A stretch of DNA of 64,000 bases, taken from positions 186,001-250,000 of the forward strand of contig CAJNOJ010000128.1 of NCBI GenBank assembly GCA_905250025.1, written 5' to 3'. Positions 33,759-44,133 of this stretch are shown in pieces; position 1 is the first letter of the stretch, and each line of letters begins with the position of its first letter. The notes below the pieces were generated by a model. It worked only from the letters and a program-made list of their open reading frames with translations. It did no database searches and had not been told where the DNA came from. A program made the translations under genes and the position numbers. The DNA is from Adineta ricciae (Eukaryota; Rotifera; Eurotatoria; Adinetida; Adinetidae).

Positions 33759-36303
33759 ATGACGTCGTTGAAGCTACATTCATGCAATCCGGGTTATTTG
33801 GTGATGACGATAGCATTTCTATTCAGCTGTTTTATAGTCTGGTTAATGCTAAGTCGTGTATGTTTGCAAATTTGGATTTTCTCCTACAATTTTATATGTA
33901 TTATTGATATTCATAGGCTAATTCTACTGCAATTGAAAGTATCGATAGTAAATCTATAATTAAAACTCAAGAAATTCTCAAACGCGGTGATGCTGGCGGT
34001 GTTTATGTACCAAGAAGAATTGGCAATAAAGATCCGAATTTGCATTATGGAATCGTGATTGATTGTGGAAGTAGCGGCTCGAGACTTTATATCTACGTTT
34101 GGCCAGAACATTCTGGAAGAGAAAATGAATTGTTACAGATAAAACAGTTACTCGACAGTAATGGTAGACCAGTTGTGAAGAAAATCGAGCCAGGTTTTTA
34201 ACTTAAGTTTTTATCTATTAACAAAAGTGAAGTAATTGTTGTTTCGTTAGGTCTTTCATCCATGGCCGATACGCCAGAGAATGCGACGGAATATCTCAAA
34301 GCATTACTCGGTGAGTTGCTTTGTTGTCGAAATTGATGATTTATTCATGAGTTTATTCAGATTTTGCTGTAACAACTGTACCACCCGATAAACATCGTGA
34401 CACTCCATGTATGTGTATATTGAGTTGATGATTTGATGACTTTGATATTCTTTGCGATCTAGTGTATATCCTTGCTACAGCTGGTCTTCGATTTTTAAGC
34501 AAAGAGTAAGTCTAATTAATGAAGACGTTCTGATAATTAGGCGAATTTTGCCGTTTTCAGACGACAGCAAAAATTACTCGAAGATCTCTCCCATGATATT
34601 GATCGAGATTATTCTTTTCAACTCGAAAAGACTCATATTCAAGTTATTCCAGGCAAATTAGAAGGAATCTACAGTTGGATAGCTATTAATTATGTTCTCG
34701 GACGCTTTCAAAATAATAATACCGCTGAATCAAGTAAGGAATTCAGCTCGTTGATTATCATTTTTCACTTACTGAATATTTAGTATCAGTCAGCGACGGG
34801 AAATCGATATCTGTATCGACAAAACGACCGTCCACTGTCGGTATTCTTGATATGGGTGGTGCATCAGCACAAATAGCTTGTAAGAAAACACTCCAATATG
34901 ATAATCATCTATTGTTTTTCTTGTTCTATTCTAGTCGAAGTCTCACCTGATGTAAGTTTTGATGAATGACTTGCGAAAAGCATCCTATCCATTTTGTTTA
35001 TAGACACCGATAGAAGGTGAAGAAGTAGCGGAATTTTCTTTAGGTTACGACGAACATCAAGAAATGTTTAAATATAAAATCTATGTCACCACGTATCTCG
35101 GTTACGGAGCAAATAAAGCGTTTGATAAGTACATCGATCGTATTATATCCTTATCTCTCAAGTAAATCAGTTCGATTTGATCAAGACGCATTACTGTTAA
35201 GTATTTTGACTATTTCAGATCTTCAACATCGACATCATCACACGTTCTAATCGATAATGCTGATTGTCTACCTCGAGGTTATTCAGCGAATTATACACGC
35301 GATAATAAAACGATAACAATGATTGGTGAAGGAGATTTTACCAATTGTGCGAAACATTTAGTCACATTATTGAATTTAAACGCAACATGTAAACGAAAAC
35401 CATGTTCACTGAATGGCATCTATCAACCGACTATCAATTATGATTCACAAGATTTCTATGGGTTTTCTGAGTTTTGGTACACAATGGAAGGTTTGAATAA
35501 GAAATGAAATGAAACATGTTAAATGAGAGTTTGAATTGTTTCTTGAAGATATTTTGAAGATGGGTGGCCCATACGGTCGACTGTCATTTTTGAATGCATC
35601 AATCGTAAGTGATGACAAATAGCTGCAAACTTGAAATAATGTTTCATTTTTTTCTCAGAATTATTGTAATTCAAACTGGAGTGATATTCGACAATGGTAT
35701 AATAATAAACAATTTCCTAAAGCTGATCTAAATCGTTTATTGTAAGAGAGTTAGTTTTGATTGTCATCATTTAAATCTTCCATTTAGATTACAATGCTTT
35801 AAATCTGCTTGGTTGTATGCATTTCTTCATGATGGTCTCAGATTTCCGGTTAACTACCAACGTTTACGTTCAGCTTCATTGGTAAATAACAACGACGTTC
35901 AATGGACATTAGGAGCAATTCTTTATAAAACACGTTTTCTTCCATTGAGGTTTGTTGCGAAACCGATTGAATTAGTTTTGAGAATATATCGTGTTTCTAC
36001 TCTAGAGCAATCAATCAAGTTAAACGAACAATACATTATCGACAATCACACACAGATTCGACTGCTATGATCATCTTGATGTGTGCCATGCTATTCTTAT
36101 GTATAATGATCTTCTATCGACAAATGATCCGTGCTAAGATTAGATCTGTTCTCTTCCGACGAACTGGTCTTCATTCGTCATCATCAAGTAGTAATTTCAA
36201 TCAACGTTATTCATTACTGACATCAATTGTTATCGATGACTCGTCGTATAACAACGGAAAAACATCAGCGTCGTCATATAATGGACGTCTGAGAGGCATT
36301 TGA
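33759..36303 (+). CDS. ENTPD4: Ectonucleoside triphosphate diphosphohydrolase, ENTPD4/7 type
   Basis: ENTPD4/7 are Golgi or endolysosomal apyrases that hydrolyse nucleoside di/triphosphates such as UDP released by glycosyltransferases. Fourteen exons give 613 residues, about the size of human ENTPD4. An N-terminal signal anchor (YLVMTIAFLFSCFIVWLML) precedes the apyrase conserved regions: ACR1 IDCGSSGSRLYIYVWP; ACR2 YILATAGLRFL; ACR3 GKLEGIYSWIAINYVLGR; ACR4 VGILDMGGASAQIA; and ACR5 around FYGFSEFWYTM. VQWTLGAILYKTRFLPLR and a second TM (MIILMCAMLFLCIMIFY) end the protein, as in ENTPD4/7. The exon at 34935-34951 is only 17 nt. Lumen-side Cys and Asn-X-Ser/Thr sites (YSANYTRDN, LNLNATCKR) fit a secretory-pathway enzyme. 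Poly(A) signal at 36409-36414. Confidence 0.95.
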
Positions 36304-37162
36304 AGAAGGTATCATGATGCTGTCTTACTGATGTTTTCTACCAATGTGTTTTTTTTTCGTTTCTATGTATTTCTTATCTGGGGGCATGTTATGCGATTGT
36401 TAGGACAAAATAAAATATTTTCTTTTCTTTATTACTTCATTAGAGTATAGATGTAGTCTAAAAATGTTCGACTCATTTGTCCTGAATCAACAGGAAATTT
36501 TTAAGAGTTGACAAGATGAAAACGATCATTAAAGTCTTTTTTTGTCAAATCAACAACAAAAATATCGAATTATGTACATATTTTCTTTTCATTCGATCGA
36601 AAAGAAATGTTCTCTTAGCGAATCTGTTCGTTTCGAACAACACAACAAATTCTCTTAGATGTAAATATGTACTCAGATCAAATCTCGTTGACAATGTTAA
36701 CGAAAAGAGATCTCTTTTCGAGTAAAATAAACACAGATCGAAGCTTCTTTTTCTTGTTGACTTATAAGCGACAAAGAACCTTCTTTTTTTTAATAATCAA
36801 AAGAAACCACTGATTTTCTTGGATGAATATCGAATTATGTTTCTTTCAAGGTTAGCTGCTTCTATAATTAATTTCATTCTCATGTTTAAGGAGACTATTA
36901 GTTTTATACGACATGCGAAAGAATGTTCGAGACATATAAATCCTCTGTTTACACTCTTGTCTTTCCACAAGAAATTCTGCTGTTCGTACACAATTTGCAA
37001 ACATCAGATCATCAATCTTTAAAGTATGAATTCAAATAAGAAAAGACAAAAAACGAAATCGAAACATAGTACAAGCAAAAAAATGAAGATGAAAATCTTT
37101 TTTTTTTGTCTAGTTCAAAGAAGAAAACACGAGCGTACAAGAAGAGAGATGATCAACTCGTT
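36304..37162. other. Convergent 3' region ENTPD / CIMAP1
   Basis: Poly(A) signal for ENTPD at 36409-36414; otherwise A/T-rich. The ORFs at 36516-36725 and 36819-37022 have no family features. Confidence 0.45.
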
Positions 37163-38103
37163 TCATTCTTTGACTTCAACAATCAATGGTGCTTCGTACA
37201 TAGAATGACGAATGCCGAATGAATAGCCAGGTGCTTGTTGTTTATGAAGCCAAACTTTTTCGGGCGAATATTTGCCTGGTCCTGGTTTCTGTGTCGAATC
37301 ACCGGGCATTTCATTTCGTGCAATCATGCTATAATGTGGTGGTTCTTGTTTATATATACCCGGCTTAGTTACATTGTAAGCACCTGAAGGAAAAAAAGAG
37401 ATTGTGAGAAGTTCTTTTCTTCGAAAAAAAGAAAACTAATGTTTACCAGGACCAGGTGTTCGCTGCAAGTCTTCATCGAAACCGCCTCGTTTACTTCGTC
37501 CAGTCATGGAATAGACAGGTGCTTGCTTCTTGGCACTTTGTACGGTTTTACCAAGCATTCCTGGTAAACCATAAGCATTTGGTGCTGAAAACAAAGACGA
37601 AAAACTCGATGTATATTCATCGGGAAGAAAAACGGTAATCTTACCGGGTGTATTATCAAGTCCATATGCCTTATGACGAGTACCAAAAGAATAGGCAGGT
37701 GGTGATTGAAAGACAGTCTTCATTGGTCCCTTATCTTCAGGTTTATAGGCACCGGGTCCTATAGAAGAAGATAGTATTGCTTTGCTAACGGATTGAATCG
37801 CGTTTGCTTACCAGGACAACGATCGCCTTTCAGATCACCACGTCGAGAGTAGAGAGAATATTGTGGCGTACCATCCTTACCAGTCCGAGATATTCTTGGA
37901 TTGGGGAAGTAACATGGCCCAGGCGAAGACTCATCTTTATACTTTCCATGTCTGAGACCAAAAGAATACGCTGGTTGTTTGTTGTGAACTGATCGTGGAT
38001 CATGAAAGTTATTTCCGACTAAGCCTGGCAAGAGATAGACCGGACCCGGCGTTGAATGCATGGCCGAAATCGGACCGCGTGGTTTAGTCTCTGTCCACAC
38101 CAT
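37163..38103 (-). CDS. CIMAP1A: Outer dense fibre protein 3 / ciliary microtubule-associated protein
   Basis: ODF3/CIMAP1 proteins are SHIPPO-repeat proteins of sperm tails and motile cilia. Four exons (38103-37812, 37758-37645, 37584-37447, 37383-37163) encode 254 residues, close to mammalian ODF3. Repeated PGP motifs occur throughout (STPGPVYLLPG, SSPGPCYFPNPRISRTGKDG, TPGPGAYNV, KPGPGKYSPEKV), interleaved with AYSFG or YSMTGRS segments. KPRGPISAMHSTPGP at the N-terminus and SFGIRHSMYEAPLIVEV at the C-terminus match the ODF3 ends. Several introns fall in the PG codons (CCT G|GT), as if the repeat units were exons. An acceptor upstream of the ATG (38119/38120) indicates a 5' UTR intron. It sits beside the axonemal gene ODAD2. 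Confidence 0.95.
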
Positions 38104-39234
38104 TGTTCTGACTGAATCTAGAAGAAACGTTCGATTCACAAAAATTGTCTCGATATCAATAGAAACTCAATCAATTTAAAATCCATACGAATGAAACTGT
38201 TTTTACACACGTACATTCTCTTCAACATGAATGATTTATATATAAACTCGACTTTACTTCTGTTTCGTTTGTTGCCAACGGATATCGACAACAGACAGTA
38301 AGCGCCTTGACGTCCGTGACAACAATCGATTAATGGAAAAACTTTCTGACTCTCAATTTTCTTTTACTACTTCTCTTCTCTTCACATCAGATGTCGAATG
38401 CAGAGAGAGAGAGATGAGGGAAGGAGGGGGAAAAGAAGAACAAATTTTCAAAATCAATCAATAAAACATACGCATGCATCAGTAGCGCTCTATTGCTTCG
38501 TATTTTTATGGTTTCCTTAGTGTTGACAAAGTCTTTCTTCCCAAAAGCCAATGGATTAATTGTGTGGTCTATTGCTACTTCATGTTTATTTGACAATGTA
38601 AAAAAAACGAGAGAGAGAGAGAGAGAGGGAAAGAGATGGAGGAGAAAAAGTCTCCTTCTTTTACGGTTGTTATTGTTGTTATGGTTGTCAATTTTTTAAC
38701 TTGATTTCTTCTTCTGACTATTTTTCTTTTTATACGTACGAAACAACTGCAATAGTTGTGTCATGATCGACGTCAAGAAAGTCAAATGACTACAAATGTA
38801 AATAGAAATATTTTTTATTATGAAAATGTAAATTTTTTTTCTCTCAGCTTAAAGTGCTCGTCAGAATTTTCTCGTCAGAAATCGGTCCGTTTCACCTCAC
38901 TGATGTGTTTCTAAAAAAAAACGAGAACATGTAGAAAACTATCTAATGAATGTTCTTAACGAATCCTCGACGAAATAAGAAAAATTATTGAATTTGCTAT
39001 TTTAATAATGAAGGACATAACCTTGCTGAGAAGATTGTGATACTATTTATCCTGGAATGACCTTCAGTTTAAAAGACTTTTTTCACTGTATTCACTTGCG
39101 ACTATTGTTTGATTATATTTTCTCCATGAGATTTCTAAGTATATATTCAAATAAGAGGCTTATCTTTCAATAGGTTAGAAACGAAAAAGATTTATTAAAG
39201 TCAATGCATAAAAAAGTCGAAATTTGATTGTTTT
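38104..39234. other. Gap: CIMAP1 promoter and ODAD2 3' flank
   Basis: About 1.1 kb. Contains a (GA)n tract at 38609-38626 and an isolated GTTGCC (RFX half-site-like) near 38273, with no second half in correct spacing. No gene seen. Confidence 0.4.
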
Positions 39235-41944
39235 TCAACCGTTTCGTGATTTCTCATTTGCCAAAGCTAAGCGACGAATGTATGAAATGCAAATCGCGGC
39301 ATTTTCTTGGAGAACTTCGTCTTTCGAACCGACCATTTCCATTAATAACTAAAATGAAAGGAACAGACTTGCACTACTCCAGACCCCTCATGTTCACAAA
39401 CGTACTCGTACAACGCCAGCCTCGTGCATTGTAACACAATTCATGGGATTCTTCGATAGCTGATGTAATGCTTTCGCGGTTGATCGATGAACGTTCGGAT
39501 CGGATGATTTCAAATATTTGACCAGCGGCGCAACGGCTTCGTTGTCACCAAAAGTTTGACGATTATTTCCCCATTTACAACATTCGGCTATGGCTTCGGC
39601 CAAGTAACGACGAAGAATATCTTCATTCTGTGAGACAAACAAATCTTTCATATGAATCTAATGTCAAACTACGGAGTCTTCGTACTCGTGTCACCAAATT
39701 CGATAGAAGTTTAACAACGCCATGATCGGTAATAACGGCGAGATTCTCTTCATCTCTCGCGATTTCAGCAATGGCCGCACAAACACTGGCGAGTACTTCG
39801 ACATCCTTTGATTTCAACAGCGATACGATCAGTTCAAGACCACCGACGAAACTTCGAACCATTTCACCAGAATCTTTGATATTTTTAACACATGGAGATA
39901 TCGCCCATGATGCTGCCGCTTGTACCCGAGGATTGGGATTTTTCAACAACGACCATAACAAACGAACACCGTCCAATCGATCAATCATTCTAAATGTCAA
40001 TACGATAGTGCTACTTACAACAACCGAGAGCTCTCTTCTTACGCAATGCTTTCAGGCTCTTCACTACACTGTCGTAGTGCATGACATGTATTGACCAGTA
40101 AACCTTGATTTGTTCCAGTTAATAAATTGACTAAGAAGGAAATTCCATTTGCTTTTCGAATTAAAGTTCGATTGTCGGCTTCCTTAGCACATTCAGCTAT
40201 AGCGCCAACGACGTTCACTAATACTTCTTCGGGTTGATTGTTCAGCATTTGTACGAGGGTATCCAAGGTGCGAAATTGTTGAAATTGAGCAATATTCTAA
40301 TCGACCAGTAGGAAAACAATTACGTTTAAGATGATAGAGAAAAATTTCACCTCGCGAGAAATTGCACATTTCCAAATCGCACCTGTTGCTGCTGCTAGCA
40401 ATGCTTTATTATCTGTTTGTTGTAGAAGATCATGTAAGGGGCGAAGTCCCATATGTTTGCGTACTAAAGCACGTATTTCTTTATCTTCGGCACACTAGAG
40501 ATCAATCGTATAGCAATGAGTAGAACAATTTTCTACTTTACCTTGAAAATCGCACTGGCACAATGTTTCTGCAGTTCAGCATTGTTACTCTGTAAATTTT
40601 TCACTAGATCTGGAATCATTCCTCGTATGGCTGTTCGATACACAGGCTAGACAAAAAGTGCAACCATTTTCTCATCTTTTCTTATGAACAGAATCGAGAG
40701 TATAAACTTTACATCAACAGCACATTCTTCAATAATACCGCCGACGGGTATGAGCATTGTTTCATTGGAACTTTTGAGTAATTTTGCCAAAAGAGGAATC
40801 ACACCGGCACGTTCCATTGCTTGTTTGTTCCGATCAGATCGACTTAAACTCCAAAGTGCTAATGCACCCGCACGAGCGACTTCGACATTCTTGGCAATGT
40901 CATTTTGCGAATAATGCGTCATTGATCCGTACGCATTCGGAGAAGCAGTTTCTAGGAGACCAACCTAGATTTAGATTTGAAAACTAATGATGCTCATCAG
41001 AATGACAATTCTTACTAAACGCTTGATTCCACCGTTCTGTCGAACGACTTTCCGAGCGCGTTTGAACTTAGCCACATGAGCTAAAATACGTTCAATTCGC
41101 GTGTAATCTTATTCAATGCGAATCTTACCAATATTTTCAGCAGCAAGACATTTCAATTCTTTTTCTGGTTCGTCGAGTAATGCAATCATCGTTTGCAATC
41201 CACCAAGATCTGCGATATTTCTCCGAATCGTCGGATTTTTCGAAATCTCTTTTAGAATATGTAATGAACCGATCTAAAACATAAGAAAATCTTCTATTAC
41301 AATCTTTCGAAACATCTTATGGATGGACCTACTTTGCAGTCCAAATTGTCGGTTTCCAGTAAATTCGCAAGCACTTCCAATCCACCGGCATCTCGTATAG
41401 CTAGTTGACATATATCCATTGACAAATTGAAATCTCGAATCGATGACAACGCAATGACGGTTGCCGTTGGATTTCCGCCTTTTAGATATTTGACTAATCG
41501 TTGAATTTGCCAATATTCCGATGGTAAATCAGTTTGATCTTGTCGTGTACGATCTAGTAACTGATCATCTTGTTCATCATCATCTTCACTCGATTCGCCA
41601 AATTCAGAATTTCCATATACATCACGTCGACTGCGATCGGTGTGATAAGTGCCAACACGAGTGTGGACTCGTCGTTCAGAAATACCACCGCGTGATAAAG
41701 TAGTGTTCTCTTTTCGTAATTTACTTCGACTAATTTTATGAGAGAGAAATAAAACCAAGGTTATTTATTGAAAAACAAGAGAGAAAATCATCGTACTCTG
41801 TAACTAATGTATCCCAATCGCGTGAGGATAGCAAGAGTTTCGATCGGCTTTTATTCGCATTGGAATTATCTATTAAAAACATCTTAGGTTACAAACAAAA
41901 ACACTAGAAAATCAATTGTTACCTGCGGCTGCTATCGATGACAT
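39235..41944 (-). CDS. ODAD2: Outer dynein arm docking complex subunit 2 (ARMC4)
   Basis: ODAD2/ARMC4 anchors outer dynein arms to axonemal doublets; its loss causes primary ciliary dyskinesia in vertebrates. Twelve exons keep phase to give 698 residues made mostly of armadillo repeats. Diagnostic blocks are [129 protein letters not shown] and [16 protein letters not shown] at the end. The last exon (39348-39235) is recovered by the phase-0 acceptor TTTTAG|TTATTAATGG. The vertebrate protein is about 1040 residues; this model lacks most of the N-terminal half, keeping a short acidic leader ([12 protein letters not shown]). It starts at ATG 41944, head-to-head with the CCDC92-like gene. Confidence 0.96.
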
Positions 41945-42859
41945 TGTTTCTTTTTTTCTTTCTGTTGATTTTGCAATCTAAATTGCTTGTTGTTACTCGT
42001 CTGAAGAGAATCTGACACCATCAATTCGTCCTTGCTTGTAGTGTCACTAGGCAACTTGACTTCTCTGACTTCAAACAATGAAATTGATATTTTTTCCTAT
42101 AATTCCAACGGGAAAAATGTTCAAGTGGTTTACTAATTCTTTCATTTCCGCATCTACTCGAAAATTGATGTGTTTTGCGAGGTAACTCTTAGCAGTAATG
42201 CACTTTAATTCATTTCCGCTGTTGCTAAGCAACGGAGAGCAAGTATAGATGTAAAAGAATAGTGTAACTACTTCAAACAGACAACACACACGATTCATAT
42301 CGATGTATGTTCATTGAATCATAGTTATCTTCTGATAAAAAAAAACGAACGAGATCAAAAAAGGCGATCTTTTCGCTTCTTCATAAAGAAAAACATTGCA
42401 TTTGAATAAACAGTGAATGGTTTCTCATTTGATCTGTTAAAAGTATCAAGTGATGAATTTACTACTTGATAGTTTCACCTTGCTAAGTAATCGATCGATT
42501 TCATGGGCGCATACAAGGTCAACAAGTCCGTCGATGCCATCATGAATCACATCAAAGACTTTTTTCTCAATCGTTAAAGATCAGTAAACGACTGAACAGT
42601 TGTAAATCGAAATGCTTTGATCAGATTTCATCGATTCAAAACGAACTTTCCGATTGGATTGCGAATAATGTTTAAGATAGCTGAATTCTCTCTCGAATAT
42701 AATACGTGATGTAACGCACATTTATTAGATGTATGTAACATTCTGTCGAACATTTGGCAGATTCTGTTTTTTTATCATTAGTTTGCTTTTCTATGTGTTT
42801 TGTTGTTGATTTATTGTTCGAGTTTAGACATAGTTGCCTCTTTCGCACAGATTTCATCG
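41945..42859. promoter_or_regulatory. Bidirectional promoter region ODAD2 / CCDC92-like
   Basis: A 915-nt divergent spacer between two cilia-linked genes. It holds an X-box-like palindrome at 42221-42233 and a weaker one at 42041-42055. An acceptor (GCACAG) ends at 42850, ten bases upstream of the CCDC92 ATG. Confidence 0.55.
42221..42233. promoter_or_regulatory. RFX X-box-like site
   Basis: GTTGCTAAGCAAC reads as GTTGCT, one spacer base, AGCAAC. Against the RFX consensus GTNRCC-N(0-3)-RGYAAC it mismatches at one position only. RFX factors drive ciliary genes through such sites in animals. It is 277 nt from the ODAD2 start and about 630 nt from the CCDC92 start; introns upstream may bring it nearer to the real transcription starts. 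Confidence 0.5.
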
Positions 42860-43766
42860 ATGTCTGACATTACATATCCATCAATGGATACGAATAATCT
42901 CGCACAATGTCTTCTACGTGCAGAGAAATCGATCGAATTTCTTCAGAATCAACATTCAGCAACATTAGCAGATCTCCATCAAGAATTGAATAAATGGCAA
43001 CGAAAGTACAACGGTAAAGTTTTAATCAAAGGAATTTCGCCAACAGTCTTCTCTTCTCTCACATTCAGATCTTACGTTTCAATTCACTCTGAATAACACA
43101 GAGATTAATTCACATAACGAAAGTGAGTTCGAACTGTTTTCAAGTGTCTTCGACGTACCAATTTGTTATCTTTTAGACAAAGCGCGTTCTGCTATTGAAC
43201 AATTAGAGAATGAGTTGTTACGAAGTCGAAATCGCGTCAAAACTCTACATCGAGTTGTAGAAGAAAAAGAGAAACTTATTAATGATTACAGAAATCGTTT
43301 GCAAATGCTTGAAAAAAAGCAAGCATTAGAATCGTATAAGCAACGTTCAGCATCAAGCACACGAATAAGTCATCATTCCGCTCGCGATAAACAAGAACAT
43401 ATATGCCATTGTATACGTCTCGGTCAGCTGATTTTACCGAATAAACCCAAAGCATTTAAAAACATCGATGAACAACGAAATGTTGTCAGTCCCACGCGTT
43501 CATCATCGGTTACTAATCGAACGAATTCGAACCATGAGAGAACAAAAACTTTATATATTGGTCAACGTTCATCCCTGTTACAGCCAATAGATAGACAAAC
43601 ATTGCCAAAACAACAACGGTATTCGTTTGCTACCCCGAATGGAAATACCGCAACGACTAAAATCGTCGCGTCGCGATCAACAATGAAATTCTCTACTATT
43701 CTTCCACCTATTACAAATAAGAAAGTGCCACTCAAAGCAACATTATCTTGTGAAGGCGAAGCCTAA
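42860..43766 (+). CDS. CCDC92: CCDC92-like coiled-coil protein
   Basis: CCDC92 is a coiled-coil protein reported at centrioles and cilia. Three exons (42860-43013, 43069-43122, 43177-43766) encode 265 residues. The N-terminus LAQCLLRAEKSIEFLQNQHS and ATLADLHQELNKWQRKYND, followed by LTFQFTLN, matches the CCDC92 start (RSAEKNITFLQREHANTL..LH.EI). A second coiled coil is visible (AIEQLENELLRSRNRVKTLH). The tail is Ser/Thr/Arg-rich and ends ILPPITNKKVPLKATLS; human CCDC92 has a related VIPPI motif. CCDC74 is related and cannot be ruled out. Its head-to-head pairing with ODAD2 supports a ciliary role. Confidence 0.85.
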
Positions 43767-44133
43767 ATATTGTATGTTTTGATTATTCTTTTTTTGTCTT
43801 GCATATATAAAGTATGAAATTTAACACGTGATTGAGGGTGATACTAAAGACGATTGACCTAATCTCGGTTACAAATCATCATTATGACATCTTCACTCAC
43901 GGTCAACCCATTTCCTTGCTCTTCATCTCTTGTATTCGTACTTGTTCCCATATGAATGTGTTCTTTGTTTAGAAGATTCCTACCATCCTTTTTCCTTTGG
44001 CATTCTTCAAGCTCTGTTTTTTTTTATATCAAAGTAAACGCGATGAAACCACAGAGAACGAACATAGAAGAAAAGTGAGAATATGTTCTGCCGCACAATA
44101 GAACCAAACTCAAGCAATGCCATATTACATACT
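43767..44133. other. Convergent 3' region CCDC92 / KY-domain gene
   Basis: About 370 nt, AT-rich, no gene seen. Confidence 0.4.

Noticed and set aside
38270..38300. GTTGCC near the CIMAP1 start as an X-box
   Set aside because: Only one half-site; no RGYAAC half at an allowed spacing.
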